From Gavia stellata (Eukaryota > Chordata > Aves > Gaviiformes > Gaviidae): a stretch of DNA of 64,000 bases. A model generated the notes under the pieces. It saw only the letters and a list, made by a program, of their open reading frames with translations. It did not search any database and was not told the origin of the DNA. A program made the position numbers and the translations under genes. The stretch lies in contig NC_082603.1 in assembly GCF_030936135.1 (NCBI RefSeq), positions 26,688,880 to 26,752,879 on the forward strand, read 5' to 3'. Shown here one piece after another: positions 1-12,600 of the stretch (the stretch's first letter is position 1; each line of letters opens with the position of its first letter).

Positions 1-439
1 AAATTAAAGCAAATACAGCCTCCTCTCTGTGCATGTAAACGCATGGCTTACAAAAAACAACAAACAACATCAATAATATATTTAATAGAACACCAGATGG
101 GATAGAAACTACTACTTTTAAAGACAGCACGCCTTAATTAAAAAAAGATGTGGATTTTTTTCTTTCAATAAGGCACAATTTAAAATATAAGACCTTGCTA
201 AAGCTATTGGAAAAATAATTCTTCCAGTGATGGCAATCACTGCCATTGCAGCCCAAAGACAAAAGTAGCTCCAGCCTAAACTTGCTACGAACACCTCGAG
301 AACTTAGCTGATGTATGTATCTAGATGCATGTTTGCATACCTTCAGCATTTCTGCAAAACATTCCCTTCATGCCGAAACAAATCACAGAGACATCCAGAA
401 AAAGTGATGCCAGTCTATTTTTAAAGAATAAAGTGTTAC
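1..439 (-). other. STIL: STIL intron 12 (partial)
   Basis: AT-rich intron sequence between exon 12 and the left edge. Reading the minus strand, I see no segment with STIL similarity and no well-formed exon. Confidence 0.75.
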
Positions 440-605
440 CTGTGCTCACAGCAATGCTCACACTTTTCCTCATGTGCGAACCCGGTGAGGACTGTGTTTC
501 CATAGAAACAAGGTCCCCTTGCTTCTCAGGCCGCAGAGGGTGGCTAGCTGCAGCTGGTTCAGAGGAAGAAGCCTGACGAGCCTGTGCTTCCAATAAGCGT
601 TGGAT
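440..605 (-). CDS. STIL: STIL coding exon 12, second half of the coiled coil
   Basis: Acceptor GTTACAG, donor GTAACA. It opens IQRLLEAQ, completing the coiled coil begun in exon 11, and contains [20 protein letters not shown] followed by ST, as in human STIL. It ends 1 nt into a codon. The next exon is beyond position 1. Confidence 0.95.
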
Positions 606-3600
606 CTGTAACCGTTATCAGAAAGTTATAATTTGTATAATAAAATAGAAAGTATAATAGGCTAAAGTGAATTATTAAATTGGGCTCCTCCAAGATCTGG
701 ATTCAAATCCAGGCTGCATTACCACAGAAGTCTGATAACCTTCCAGTTCTCAGCAGTGCATGCAGCATAAATCCGAGCATCAATTTTGATGTCAGCAGAG
801 CTAGCTAAGAAGAGGTTTTAAGCACACTGGCAGAACTACACCAAGACAACTTGAGGAAAGCCTATTTGCATTACACTTGGAAATATTTTCTGTTCCTTTC
901 ATTCATATACAAACCCTATTACTGACTTACCAGCCAAGCATTTATATGCCAACTGTCCCTACACCACGCTAAACCAACTTTGTATTAATTACAAAACTAA
1001 GCACTTAAATTATAAAACTAAGGTTGCCCAGGCAATCTTCACTCTAGTATTTGCATCCACCCTGTTCACTGATTAGTTCACAGCTCCATGGAGAAGTACC
1101 ATAACAGTGAATGCTGCTTTTATACAGTAAGGAGGGGTTTCCCTCCCTCATGCGCAACCCATGCTTTGAGAACTTGATTTTACATACAGCAACTATATCT
1201 AAAGCATATTTCAGTTGCAATTTTCTTGTTTAAGCAGGAAAAAAAAAAATGTACTGTGAGCAACTGTACCAACTTTTCTATTCCTATCATTTATCACCAG
1301 CAGCAAAATTTAAACTTTGGCTCTTCAGCCCCAAATCATACCCTGCAAAATACAGGTACAGCAGTGTAACTCAAGGTCTGTATTTTGAAGAAACATAACC
1401 TGGTATCAAAACAGAACTTAGGGAGACCAAAGCCCAGTTTTTCAGCCCAGCAACAAACACTTGATGAACCCCACCAGTCTACTGCAAACAGACAACTGAA
1501 GTTTTCTGAGCAACACTCTCAATAGCTCAGGAAGCTTCAGGCTTGAAGGTGGGCAAAGCAACACACGAAAACATTCTATGCTTCACCTGTACGTTTATGC
1601 ATTTATATAGAATGCATACCTGTGTGCATTATAAAACAGTCTGCTAAAAAGGAAACCTTCATATTATGGAAATACAATAAAGAAAAATGTAAAATTTAAT
1701 TAGGAAAGAGTAAAATAGTATTCATTTAAGGGACCATCAATTAGCAGAGCTAATCACAACTCCCCTCTATCCCCAAACTGCAGCTGGTATGACAGGCTGT
1801 CTTGTTCCAACAAGGATAGACAACAGTTAAATTAATTCCTTTGGCAGAGGAACTATCAAAGCATAATCAGTAAGAGGGCAGAGGAGAAAGCTGTCATTTC
1901 CACAAACCTGAGCTTGAAGTAATTTGAGTTGTCTATCTTGTTCTGTAAGAACCCGGTATGCATCTGGAGATAATCCCATCATTCCATTATCTGATCCAGC
2001 TGTAGAAGCAGGCATGTGCAGGCATGGTGAGTGGGCTGCACAAAACTGCAGACTAGAGGGGCTTGCATTTGAAGGCAGTCTTACTCCAGGCAATAAGCTA
2101 TTGTCAAGGGAACAGCTTCCCATTTTCCCATGATAGCCCATGCTTATAGGGCTGCTTGTGGTATATCCTGGATTGCAGCAAATATTTGGACAAATGATAT
2201 TTTGATGGAGCACTGTACATGGGTTCTGCTGGGCCATCTCTGATTGGATTTCCGCTCCATGTTTGGGGCTCGTTTTACCAATTCCTTGCCATGAGAGTAT
2301 CGGATTATATTGGACTGAAGCAGGAAACTGACAGTTGCATGCACTGGCTGGACAGCAAGGTGGCACTTGAACTGGCACCTGCAGTTCTGGCGGTCTTCTG
2401 CAGCTCTGTGGTGAAAAAGCAGAGTTGTAGAGGACTGGCTGCATAACAGCAGGAAGCTGCTTCAAACTGGATATTGAGGTTCTTCTAATTGGAGGCTCTC
2501 CCTGCTTTGTGACTCCATCAGGATTTAATACAAGTCTTTCTGATGGCTTTCTGGGGTGATCCACAGATGTATCTGGGGAAGGCCCACTACAAGGGGTTGA
2601 GGGAGAAGAAGATCCGGAACTTTTTCTTGATTGAGGGCAAGCTTTCTTACAGTGCAACTGTTGCTGTAGTATAGCTTGAGTTCCTCTGGAAGGCCTTGAA
2701 GTTGGAATTTTCTGGTTTAAATGGCTTGGTAATTGCCTCAAAGAGGGATCTCCCGTATTAGCAGAAAAGTTTTGCTTGTCTTCAGGGTGCTGGGTAGGGT
2801 AATATGTAGATCCCAAGCACCATTTCTTTTTAGTAGGCTGATGTACCACTGAAGGTAGTAGAGTTTTAGCATCTGAAGTCCCCATAGGCTTAGACGATTG
2901 TCCCGATTCTATGAAACTCCCATCCAGAACAAGTGACAGTTCAGGAACTGAAGGAAAGACCCTGGTAACCTGAAGGGACAATTACACAAGCAAGTTTAAG
3001 ATAATTTTAAAAATATTGTCTTTCAGCACTTCACATGAAGAATTTCAAAGGAAATTTTTTCATTTAAAAATCAATATGACTGTTACCAGCTCCAAACCAA
3101 CTACACATTGAATACTTTTCTAAAGATTGGAGAATCCAGATACAGAAAAAGCAGCAAGATCTTTAGAATCATTCTTAGAAGCCAAAATTGCTTTCATACC
3201 ACATAATAGCCATGTCTACCAAATGAATGCTCCGTGTCATCCTGGAGCGCATTTCAGAGCATGAATCTTTCCCCTTCAAGAAGTGGGCTACACATTCCCT
3301 CTTACTATTCTTAAACCCATGATGTATGAGGGCTGCTATTTCATTATATTTGTATATGCTTCAGTAAAAAAGGACAGACCAGCAGATCTTTATTTCATTT
3401 ACCCAGAAATATAGAAGAAAGAGTTTGCTGCCTCTATCTTTGCCTCAGACACTAGGGCTCTTCCATTTAATGGTAGCAAGATTCCCAAAGTAGAACCTAC
3501 TATCTCTGTTCCCAAATCCTAGCATATACAGAAATTAAAGTGTCTATAATCCTGGAAAAAAGGCAGGTTAACTAGAGCAGGAGCTGGGACTCTTGGTCCA

Positions 3601-6600
3601 TTTCTTCAGTTCTGTTTTCCCCTGCTAGCACTTTGAGACATCAGCTTTCTACTCTCCAGTCCCCTTACAAGGAGTTTTGCTGCTTTAAGTGTCACATCAG
3701 AGATGCCTAGAACAATTATTTACTTAGTTACCTGCTGACTCGCTGGGTGAGGACTTGGAATTGGTCTGGGGGATAAATCCTCATCTTCTACACCAGAGTC
3801 ATGATCACTTGCTGACAACTTGCTGGGTGAACGGCCTTGAGGAGGACTAAACCCAACATAAATCAAACTAAAAATGTTTGCTTGTCAGATTTGGCAGCAG
3901 TAACATGAATCTTCATGTTTTTCACTGTGCCATCTACAGTGCAATATCAGCATCATTTATTTTTTCAAGAAGCAGTTGTTATACATCTCCTCCCTGGTTA
4001 GCTACGGAGTTCACACAGCAAACAGTTCTAAGATCAAACAGTGAAAATACAAATGCTGCTTTTGGGCAAAAAGATACTAACCCTCCCTCCCCACACCCTC
4101 AGACATACACACCTTTTAACTGACATTCTAACAGCAAAGCACTGATTTGTATTAGAAAGATAGGGAGTACTACAATAAAGATTGTAACATTGTTTAAAGG
4201 AAAATAAAGGGCATCTTATCCATCAAATTTTTATCTATGACTATAAGTCAGTTCTTAAAAATCCTTAAGTTTCAACCTGTCCAGGTCTCGCAGCTCTGAA
4301 AAGTCAGAGGGAAAAAGGAATTTTTACCAACTTAAGTAGATTTCAATTAGAGAGCTGCTTCAAAGGACAGATCTCACAGAAAGCTTAACACAGTGAACTA
4401 AGCTCCATCAGTAAGGAAGCCTTTTTAGAAACATCCACTGTATAAATTACAACCACCAGTATCAAGATTAGAACTACAAGTAGTTTGTCTTGGATAATAG
4501 TCAGCTCGACCACCTTACTTGAAGATTATTAACTCTAGGGATAAACAAAAGCACATACACAGATTTTAATGCGAGAAGATCACTGTATGCACAGCTAAAC
4601 TGACACCTGGCACAGCAGAGGTCAAAAAACCTCACCCAATAAATATTTAATTTTCACATGTCATTTATATGCAAAAGATTTACCTTCTGATAGGAAGTTT
4701 CTTGCAAATTCTGCTGAAGAACTCAGTTTCTGCATTTTGGTTTTCTGCACTCAACTCAAACTGGATAGGGCTCTTGCCTGAAGGTTCAACATTCTGGAAT
4801 GAAATTTTCTGTATTTGTGAAGCATGAAACTTTCAACTTTTAATCACTGAGGTACTACTCCCAAAGAAATAGTTTTAAGGACGTTTATATTTGATTATTT
4901 GCTGCTTGTCCTCTACTTTCAATTCTCAATTCTTTCACCACTGCAAGGAGGCAGGCAACTTCCCTTCCTGTCTAACACTGTGCCCCCTGCTACTCTGTAA
5001 AGTAGTTGGCCTAATTATAGCCATGAGCAGATGCTTCCTTGCTGTAACTGCTTAGTTACTCTTCCACAAGCCTTCACCACTATAGGAAACAGCAACTGCT
5101 CCTACACTGTTTCACACCCCACAGCTGCGCAAGTCCTGGAGACAACAGAAGTGAGCTTCTGTTAAGAGGCCTGTCATCTTCAGAAAGCTAAGCTGTACCT
5201 AGGCTAAAGGTGGAAGGCAGCCCTGAACAGAGAAATTTAATTGGAAAGAGAACAGCACAGGACACACAACACACTAGCTGCTTCTCTACCAGAGCACAGG
5301 AGCATACATCGAGCAGATTAACAATCCAACTTCAGGTTCTGCACAAGCCTAGGAAAACACATAAGGAACTGACATTTCCTAGAATTTCCTCAAACCTTAT
5401 TAGTTATCTCCCAGATATTGTATCATCAAGTTCTTTCAGAGAGTTACTTTGCGCAAAGATAAAATCGTTCCTGCTTTGTTACTGTAGCACAGCAAGAGAT
5501 CTGCAGATTAGTAACCACTGAATTCCCTTTTGCATTCAATGTCAAGCAAAACACAAGCTTTGCTCTCCAGAAAGCACTGATGTGCATCACCTATAGCAGT
5601 TGCTAGATGTGTCCAACATGCATGTAGCATACCAGAATAACAAATCCTATAGGAAATCAGAATCTCTGCTCCTGAAGCCAAAAGGTCACTAGTAAGAAGG
5701 AGCACTAACCAAGTCCAACAGCACACTGTATTTTAAAAGACAGATTCTTAATGCTATTGGAAAAGTAAGCAGTTGCTGACTTTGGAGGTCACCTCTGAAT
5801 TTGGGAGACAAACTGAATTGACCGTAATCACTCTAAAAAGGAAGCTTTATAGAGCTACATCATTTTCAAACACTGCAGTTCTATTTGGGTCACCTTACAG
5901 TGACTCCTCCTTCAAGTACTTCCACTAAAAGTCAAAATGTAAAGTATCACGATGCAGTAGGAAACTAAGCCACTTACTTTGAAGAGGTGTACTGTTTCAT
6001 TGCAAGTTAAGATCCGAAACCCTAGTTCAGTCTGTCCACTGCATGGAACACACTCATAAAACTCTGGTTCCTTGTGTGTCAATGAATAAAGCACAATAAG
6101 AAAACTCCCAGATTCTGAAAAAACCCTAAAATAGAAAAAAAACACATCTTAAAAAAAACTTAAACAGGAAGAAGGCCCTTAGTGTCTCAATATACTGAGC
6201 AAACTATCACACAGTTTAGCAAACTGGTGAATCACTGCATTTTGAGTGGTACTGAGCTATAGATAGAGCAGATGAACTTATGACTGATGCCACATGCAAG
6301 AATGAAAGCAAAGTAGAGAAATGGGAATAATCGGTCTACTTTCCAGTTCAAACCCTTAGCATCACTTAGTACTTTAAGTGAATTCCTGGAAGACTTCAAT
6401 CATAGCATAGAAGAAAACTTCTGTAAAAATGATACTATGATTTTTTTTTTTTAATAATTCAATTGAATATGTATTATTATAAAGACTCTTAGTGTTTCAG
6501 TTATCCCTAAACATTCTGAAAGTGTTCATTAGCAAACAGGTTTTTTTAATAAAAATAATATTGACTTTTTTTCTACAGGTTGAGAACAGTGAGTAACAAC

Positions 6601-9600
6601 AGTCAACACTTAACTCAAAATATCAAGGATAATGAAAATAACATGCATTTCCAGGAAAAGGTAGTACTACTTTCAGAACAATTTTTCTTTTTATAGCACT
6701 TGCAATATGCTTGTTTGGGGAGGGTGTGTGGTTTTTTTCTTTAATATACATGATAGACAAAGCGGCAGGAACAAGATGCTTGAAAAACACATTCACACAA
6801 AACTTTAAAATTATACTTACAACTTAAGAGTTAAAAATGTACGATGCACACATTAAGTGGCTAGTCTGCAGAGGTTAATTCTGTTTGCATGGTTCATCAA
6901 ATCTGCCTAATCCACTTCCAAGATAGAATCAGTGAAAGTTAATGAGAGTCAAGCATCTAACTTGCCTATCTCATAATCTAATTGGGCTCTTATCTGTATT
7001 TGGGCATATTTAAATTGTTAAGGGAAAAAAGTCTATTCTGTAATTATAGACACATCTGTTCACCAAATGTGGTTTTATTTCATAATTTAAAAGCAAGTGT
7101 GGTCAAGCAGAAGAAATTCTTATGCATAGAGCATATTTTAAAGTTTCATTTACCTGAAGAGCAGTTTTAAACACCTGAAATCCCTCCCAGCTTCCATATA
7201 AATAGAACTTGGCAAATGTTACAAGTAAAAAGATGTAGAGAATGAGGAATGATTATTTACTAACATCACAATGAAAAAAAAAAAACCAGAATGCAAAAAA
7301 CTATAAAAACAGAATATTTAGCAGGAAGTCATAACAAGACAGTATTAGCTGAAAATCAATATGCTTCAATATGTTGGTCAGATACAACCAGGGAGAAAGA
7401 TTATGTCAAAGAAAACACCCATAAGAAAATTTCAAAAACAAAACCAAAACCCCACCACTGTTTAAACTACTGTTTCCTGACTTGCTGCTTCTTATTTAAA
7501 CTAAAATGCAGTGACCTTAATGATATTAACGTTTACCCTCTCCTGTCTTTGAGATATCAGACCAGCTTTCTAACACGTCAGTCATAGAAAATTTGTGATG
7601 CAGAAGTCAAAACCAGAAAGAACAATTATAACAGACAGCCTCACCTCCTATATAACATAAGTCATAGAATTCCCTCAAATATCTTTGAACAGAGCCCATG
7701 TTGCCATGCATTTCTGTGGAATACATTTTTAGGCAGCCAATAGCTTCTATGTTTTACAGATAAAAGTGACTTGCCTTTCTTGAATTGAAGAACTGAATAA
7801 ATATCGCAAGCAACAGGCCCAAACTTGAGGACTACAGATATGAGTAACTCCACTCAGCCAACTACAAATAAGAAGAAATACCCAATTAGAGACAGTTCCA
7901 TTACCAAGTTTCCACTATTTAATTCCTCAAATACAGCTCAAATCATTATGTGTATTAATCTGTACAAATCTGTAGAAACAGAGTCAAACACTTACACTCC
8001 AACTAATGGCAGAGCATAAGCCTTGGGATCAGACTCAAGCAGCAAAAGCAATTTTCGTGTCTGGTCCATAGTAAGGTAGCTGAAATAAAGCAGAAGTTGG
8101 GGTGTTTTTTTTAGTATTTTGAAAGACAGTCTTTCAGAAAAATCATGAAGAGACAAATACAAGTTTAGAAATTACTGTAAGAAAAAAGTTCATCAAAACC
8201 ATTCTTCCTCCATACAGCAATTCCTCAGCTTTTCATCTATTCCCTGTGTATCAAGGACCATATTTGCTTAATATTATGGTAGTCACAACCAATTTCTCCT
8301 TAGTTCATACTACTAAATTAGCTATCAGTCAGAATGATGATTCCCCAATACCATCTTATAAGCACAATTAACAGAAAAAGTTTTGATTCACATTCATCCG
8401 ATTTTCATCCTAGGGCAAGCACCGATACTTTTTAAAAAGCTGGATTGTGTTTATTATGTTACCTAGAGGTGTGTCCCCCTGCCCAATTAGGAAGATCCTT
8501 CTACTGAAGTCAAAAGCAAGAACTCCTCCTACTGAACCAGTTAAGGTTTTTTCCCCACCCCATTTCCTGTTTCTTGTTTATAAGATTTTAAATTTTTCCA
8601 AGTCCAAGAAGTTATGTTGTTTTTATGCCAGTTATTTTACTAAAAAGCAAAGCACTGGTTGAGATCTTGCCTGCCTACCTGCCTTTGGAAATGCAACAAA
8701 CTGCCACGCAACTTTGATAGCTTTAGCACAACCCTTTACTCACCCACATTTATAAGTTCCTTGAACTTGTGCAATATTCATAGGACTGTTCAAATTTCTT
8801 GCTAGGGCTGTGGGAATAATTGGGACAGACTTCACAGGGGTGTATTCTAAGATATTTGCTGCAGTAATAGAAGCCCAGTGAAAATTAAAATGGAGATTAT
8901 CCAGGTTTTCTGTGAAAACAATATGAGCTCTAACAGTGAGCAGTTTAGCAAGATCCAATGATTCTTTACTGCACAGACTGTGCTGCAGACCCTAGAAGTA
9001 GGGAAAAGAGAAAAAAGTTAAATACACAAAATTGTCTTCATATGACAACTCTGATTCAAGTTGTATTACACTAGGAACTCAAATCATGCATCATAGCTAC
9101 TATCGCAGTAAGCACTGTATAAAACATCATTAACTCAGGTCTTCAAATCTCATGGCTATATTGAATATAATGAATAATGAAAAATACACTTGAAATTAAG
9201 CTATGCATATCTTAACATTGCTTTATGATCTATTAAAAAACCTTGGGTTACTTAAATTGTATAAAAATTAATAAAATAACAGGCAACTAGAAGGCTCAAG
9301 GGGATCTGTCAAAGTTTTCTTACTTGCATTCAAGAAATTTGTATTTTAACATCTGATTGTATCACCATGAGAAAGTTAAGATGTGAAGAAAGCATTATTT
9401 GTATTCTAAAATATACACAACAACAACTACAGGCAAATGTTTACATGAATGGAAGGTGCATTTACTAGATTATATGTGTACAGCAAAGTACAGAAGCAAC
9501 ACATGCGCATTTCAGCTATAACTACGAACATACAGATACCTTACATGCTTTCTTGCAAGTCACTTTCCTAGCAATAGTTTTTAATCAACAATCATACAAG

Positions 9601-12600
9601 CACGGCAACATATTCACGATAGATTTGAAAGAAAAAGCTGGTTTTTTCCTTGTTTAAGTAAGTTTGCTGCAATCACTGTTGTCTTGCTGGTTTTGGTGGT
9701 CAGACCAAAAAACTTTGGTCAGACAGCAAGATTTTAGTCCAAGATTAAAGACTGTGTGATCCTTAAACACCTGTGAAGACGAACTGTTTTTAATAGTTTC
9801 CGATACACTTTTCAGTAACACTCAGGCAGCTCATTTCACATAACCAACCAGATAGTCTTGCCTCAGCCATAACTTTGCTGTGTTTGAAATTGACAGAGGT
9901 TGGAAACCAAGTCCTGTGCACAGTTCAGTCTCCTCCCTAGAAGACAGTTTATTTTTTAAGAGACCCAAAAGTTGCCAAGAGCTGCCTACCTTGAAAGCCA
10001 AGCTGATATCTTCAGCGCTGTGCACTATAATATTATCTGAAGAAGATCCCCAGGCATTAACTGTACATGGAATCAAAAAGTCTCCAGGAAGAGACGCAGT
10101 TGGTATTTTGCCTGATCCACCAGCAACTTCTCGACCAGGATCAAAGCGGTCTATTGTTAGTGTTATGCCTTCCCCATCTTTAAAATAAATAAATAAGTAA
10201 CTTTAGAGTCCAAGAGCAACAACTCAGGCTCCTTGATAACAGCTTACTCAACCAACCAACATTGTCTGTCTACCTGATGGTCAAAGTTACCTTCATCTAC
10301 TGCAAGACTCCCAAGTAAAAAACAGGAAAATAGTTTCTTTTCATTCTGCTTAGCATGGCGATAGGCAAGTCGCAACGTTTTCTCCATCATAGATAACTTT
10401 GGGTTTCTAGAAAGAGACAATAAGCAAGTTTAAGACCCAAGTTATTTTTAATGCTTTTTAAAAAAGTACTTACCATATTGCAATGGCTTCCACATTTTTT
10501 TTGTCCTTTAAAAAGAATACATACAGAAACAGCCCAAAGCCCTAAACAACAAAAAGGCAAGAATTAACAACATTTCATAACATGCCAATGGAATTTTAGC
10601 TCCTGTTCTGTGCATCACCCCAACTATTCACATTCAAGAAAGCCATATTTTAACTGGAGCAGCTCCACAGAATGCTCTGTACGATCACCTCAACAAGATC
10701 ATTTTGGCTTGACTAGTCCAGCAAACCAATATCAGAAGGGAAAAAAATTTTCCTATGGAGAATAAATAGCAAGGAGAGAGAAGAGCTTTTTTCTATGGAG
10801 AATAAGTAAAAAGGAGAGAGAAAAGCTTTTTAATCTGAAGGGCAACACTGTCACAAGAACTAGAGATGAACACAAGTGAATCACTTCAACAGAAAGTGGA
10901 AAAAGTTAGAAACACTAAGACCGAAACACAGAACCTCTAAAAAGTCTAAGTTTCAAGAGTAGAACAGGCCAAAAAACTTAACAAATTTTGATGTGGTGTT
11001 CTCTCATTTTAGCACAATATTTAGTGTGGATACTTAAAGCAGCAGCAGACTGGGCTCAGTGACACAGGAATGCAAGTATGGAGAAAGATTAGGTAATTAT
11101 AAAAATCACTATTTAGTAAAAAAGGTAATAAGTTTGGAATCTAGAGCAGTAAATACATCAACATTATTTTAACTTGAGATATCTTATCTGATTTTGACTT
11201 GGAAAGAGGTCAAAGCTGAAAGTGAAGCTACTGGTTTATGCGAATACTGTGATGATGGCTCATATCCTACCTGCTCAAGATTAACTAAGTGAAGTGCCTC
11301 CATAAAAATAAAAGTAATTTATTTTAAACTTCATTAAAACTTGGAGGTTTTAGTATTAAATCAAAGAACATTATGTGGCAAGGACAAGCAGAGGCCTTCT
11401 GACCTATATGTAAGGGCTCTCCACCCTTATATGCACATTTATGCATATACTTGCTTATATACTTGCTCTAATAACTGCAGTAAGATTTTTGTAATATCTA
11501 TATAAAAATTACCCATTTAAGTAACAAGGATCAATTTTTACCCTCCATTTGTTTTACAAGTCAGGTTTGGAACATGCTGCCCTAGCAATTTACAAGTGCT
11601 TCAGATTTGTCTCTAGACTCATTCTAAACAAAAAGACATCAGAACTTTTGGCATTTTAATCAGACTCCTGAAGCAACCAAAATGCTTAGTTTTAAGCTTT
11701 ACTTGAAGCATGCTATCTGTATCCAGTTTGTCAAAAATATTTTTTTTCCTTTGTAAATATTTAAAGACAAGGAAAAACACGTTAAAGAAAACTACAAGTA
11801 TGCAGTTACTTTTATACCTTTCCATATGGGAAGGAAATGGAAAGAATTTGTAAGTTACTTTAAACTGAGGCACCTCCAATCCTAATGACTGTGATATGCA
11901 GCAGAAAGGGAAACTCTCAAATCTTTCCAATGAAAATCCCTTATAATGAACGCATCGGTTGTTTCTTTTTCCTTTGTGCCTTGTCATACACCAGACTCAA
12001 AAGATAAGAATTATATGATTCAAAGCCTCATTTTAATTTAATTTAAACTTTAGATGCTTAAAAAAGGTTATTGATACCTGTAATAGGTAATATGTGAGCC
12101 AATGACATCACCCATAGGGACTGGGTCCCAAAGTGCACACTTGGACAGAGGGAAACTGAATGGGACCATCCTTTCGGGAACAAATCTGGGAAGAAGATCA
12201 GAGAGATAAGAAAGGAAAATGGATTAAGCTTTGTACTTTCTAACAGCAGTTATAAGAAGGAACAAAGGAGTAACACTGTAAGAAAAAAACCAAACGGGAT
12301 ACTTAAGCTGTTGGTACCTTTTTGTGTTTCAAGTCCAGGCCAATGAAGCAGAAACTTTGTCCTGTGAAGTTGTCAAGGATATGAACTACAAAGTCAACAC
12401 AAAACTTTAATTTTCCACCTGACAGTTCCTTCATATAATCTTGGAAGATGTGTAGGCCAAAACACAAGTTTACAGATAAAGCTCAAGAAAAAGCTGCTCT
12501 GGAGGTATTGCAGGAAAGGAAAAGGTTATCAGTCATTAGAAACTACCACAGCACACAGAAAATCTTGATTTAGCAAACTTTAACATCAGATTAGCTCCTA

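Noticed and set aside
1827-1907. Open frame continuing the STIL exon 11 frame to 1827
   Set aside because: It is readthrough past a good donor at 1907; the next exon (605-440) continues the coiled coil directly.
7662-7853. 63-codon minus-strand open frame over STIL exon 7
   Set aside because: Wrong frame; the real exon 7 is 7775-7861 in another frame.
12300-12434. 43-codon minus-strand frame with a coding-like look (starts [11 protein letters not shown])
   Set aside because: Its frame does not join STIL exon 2 in phase, and I recognise no family. Left as chance.
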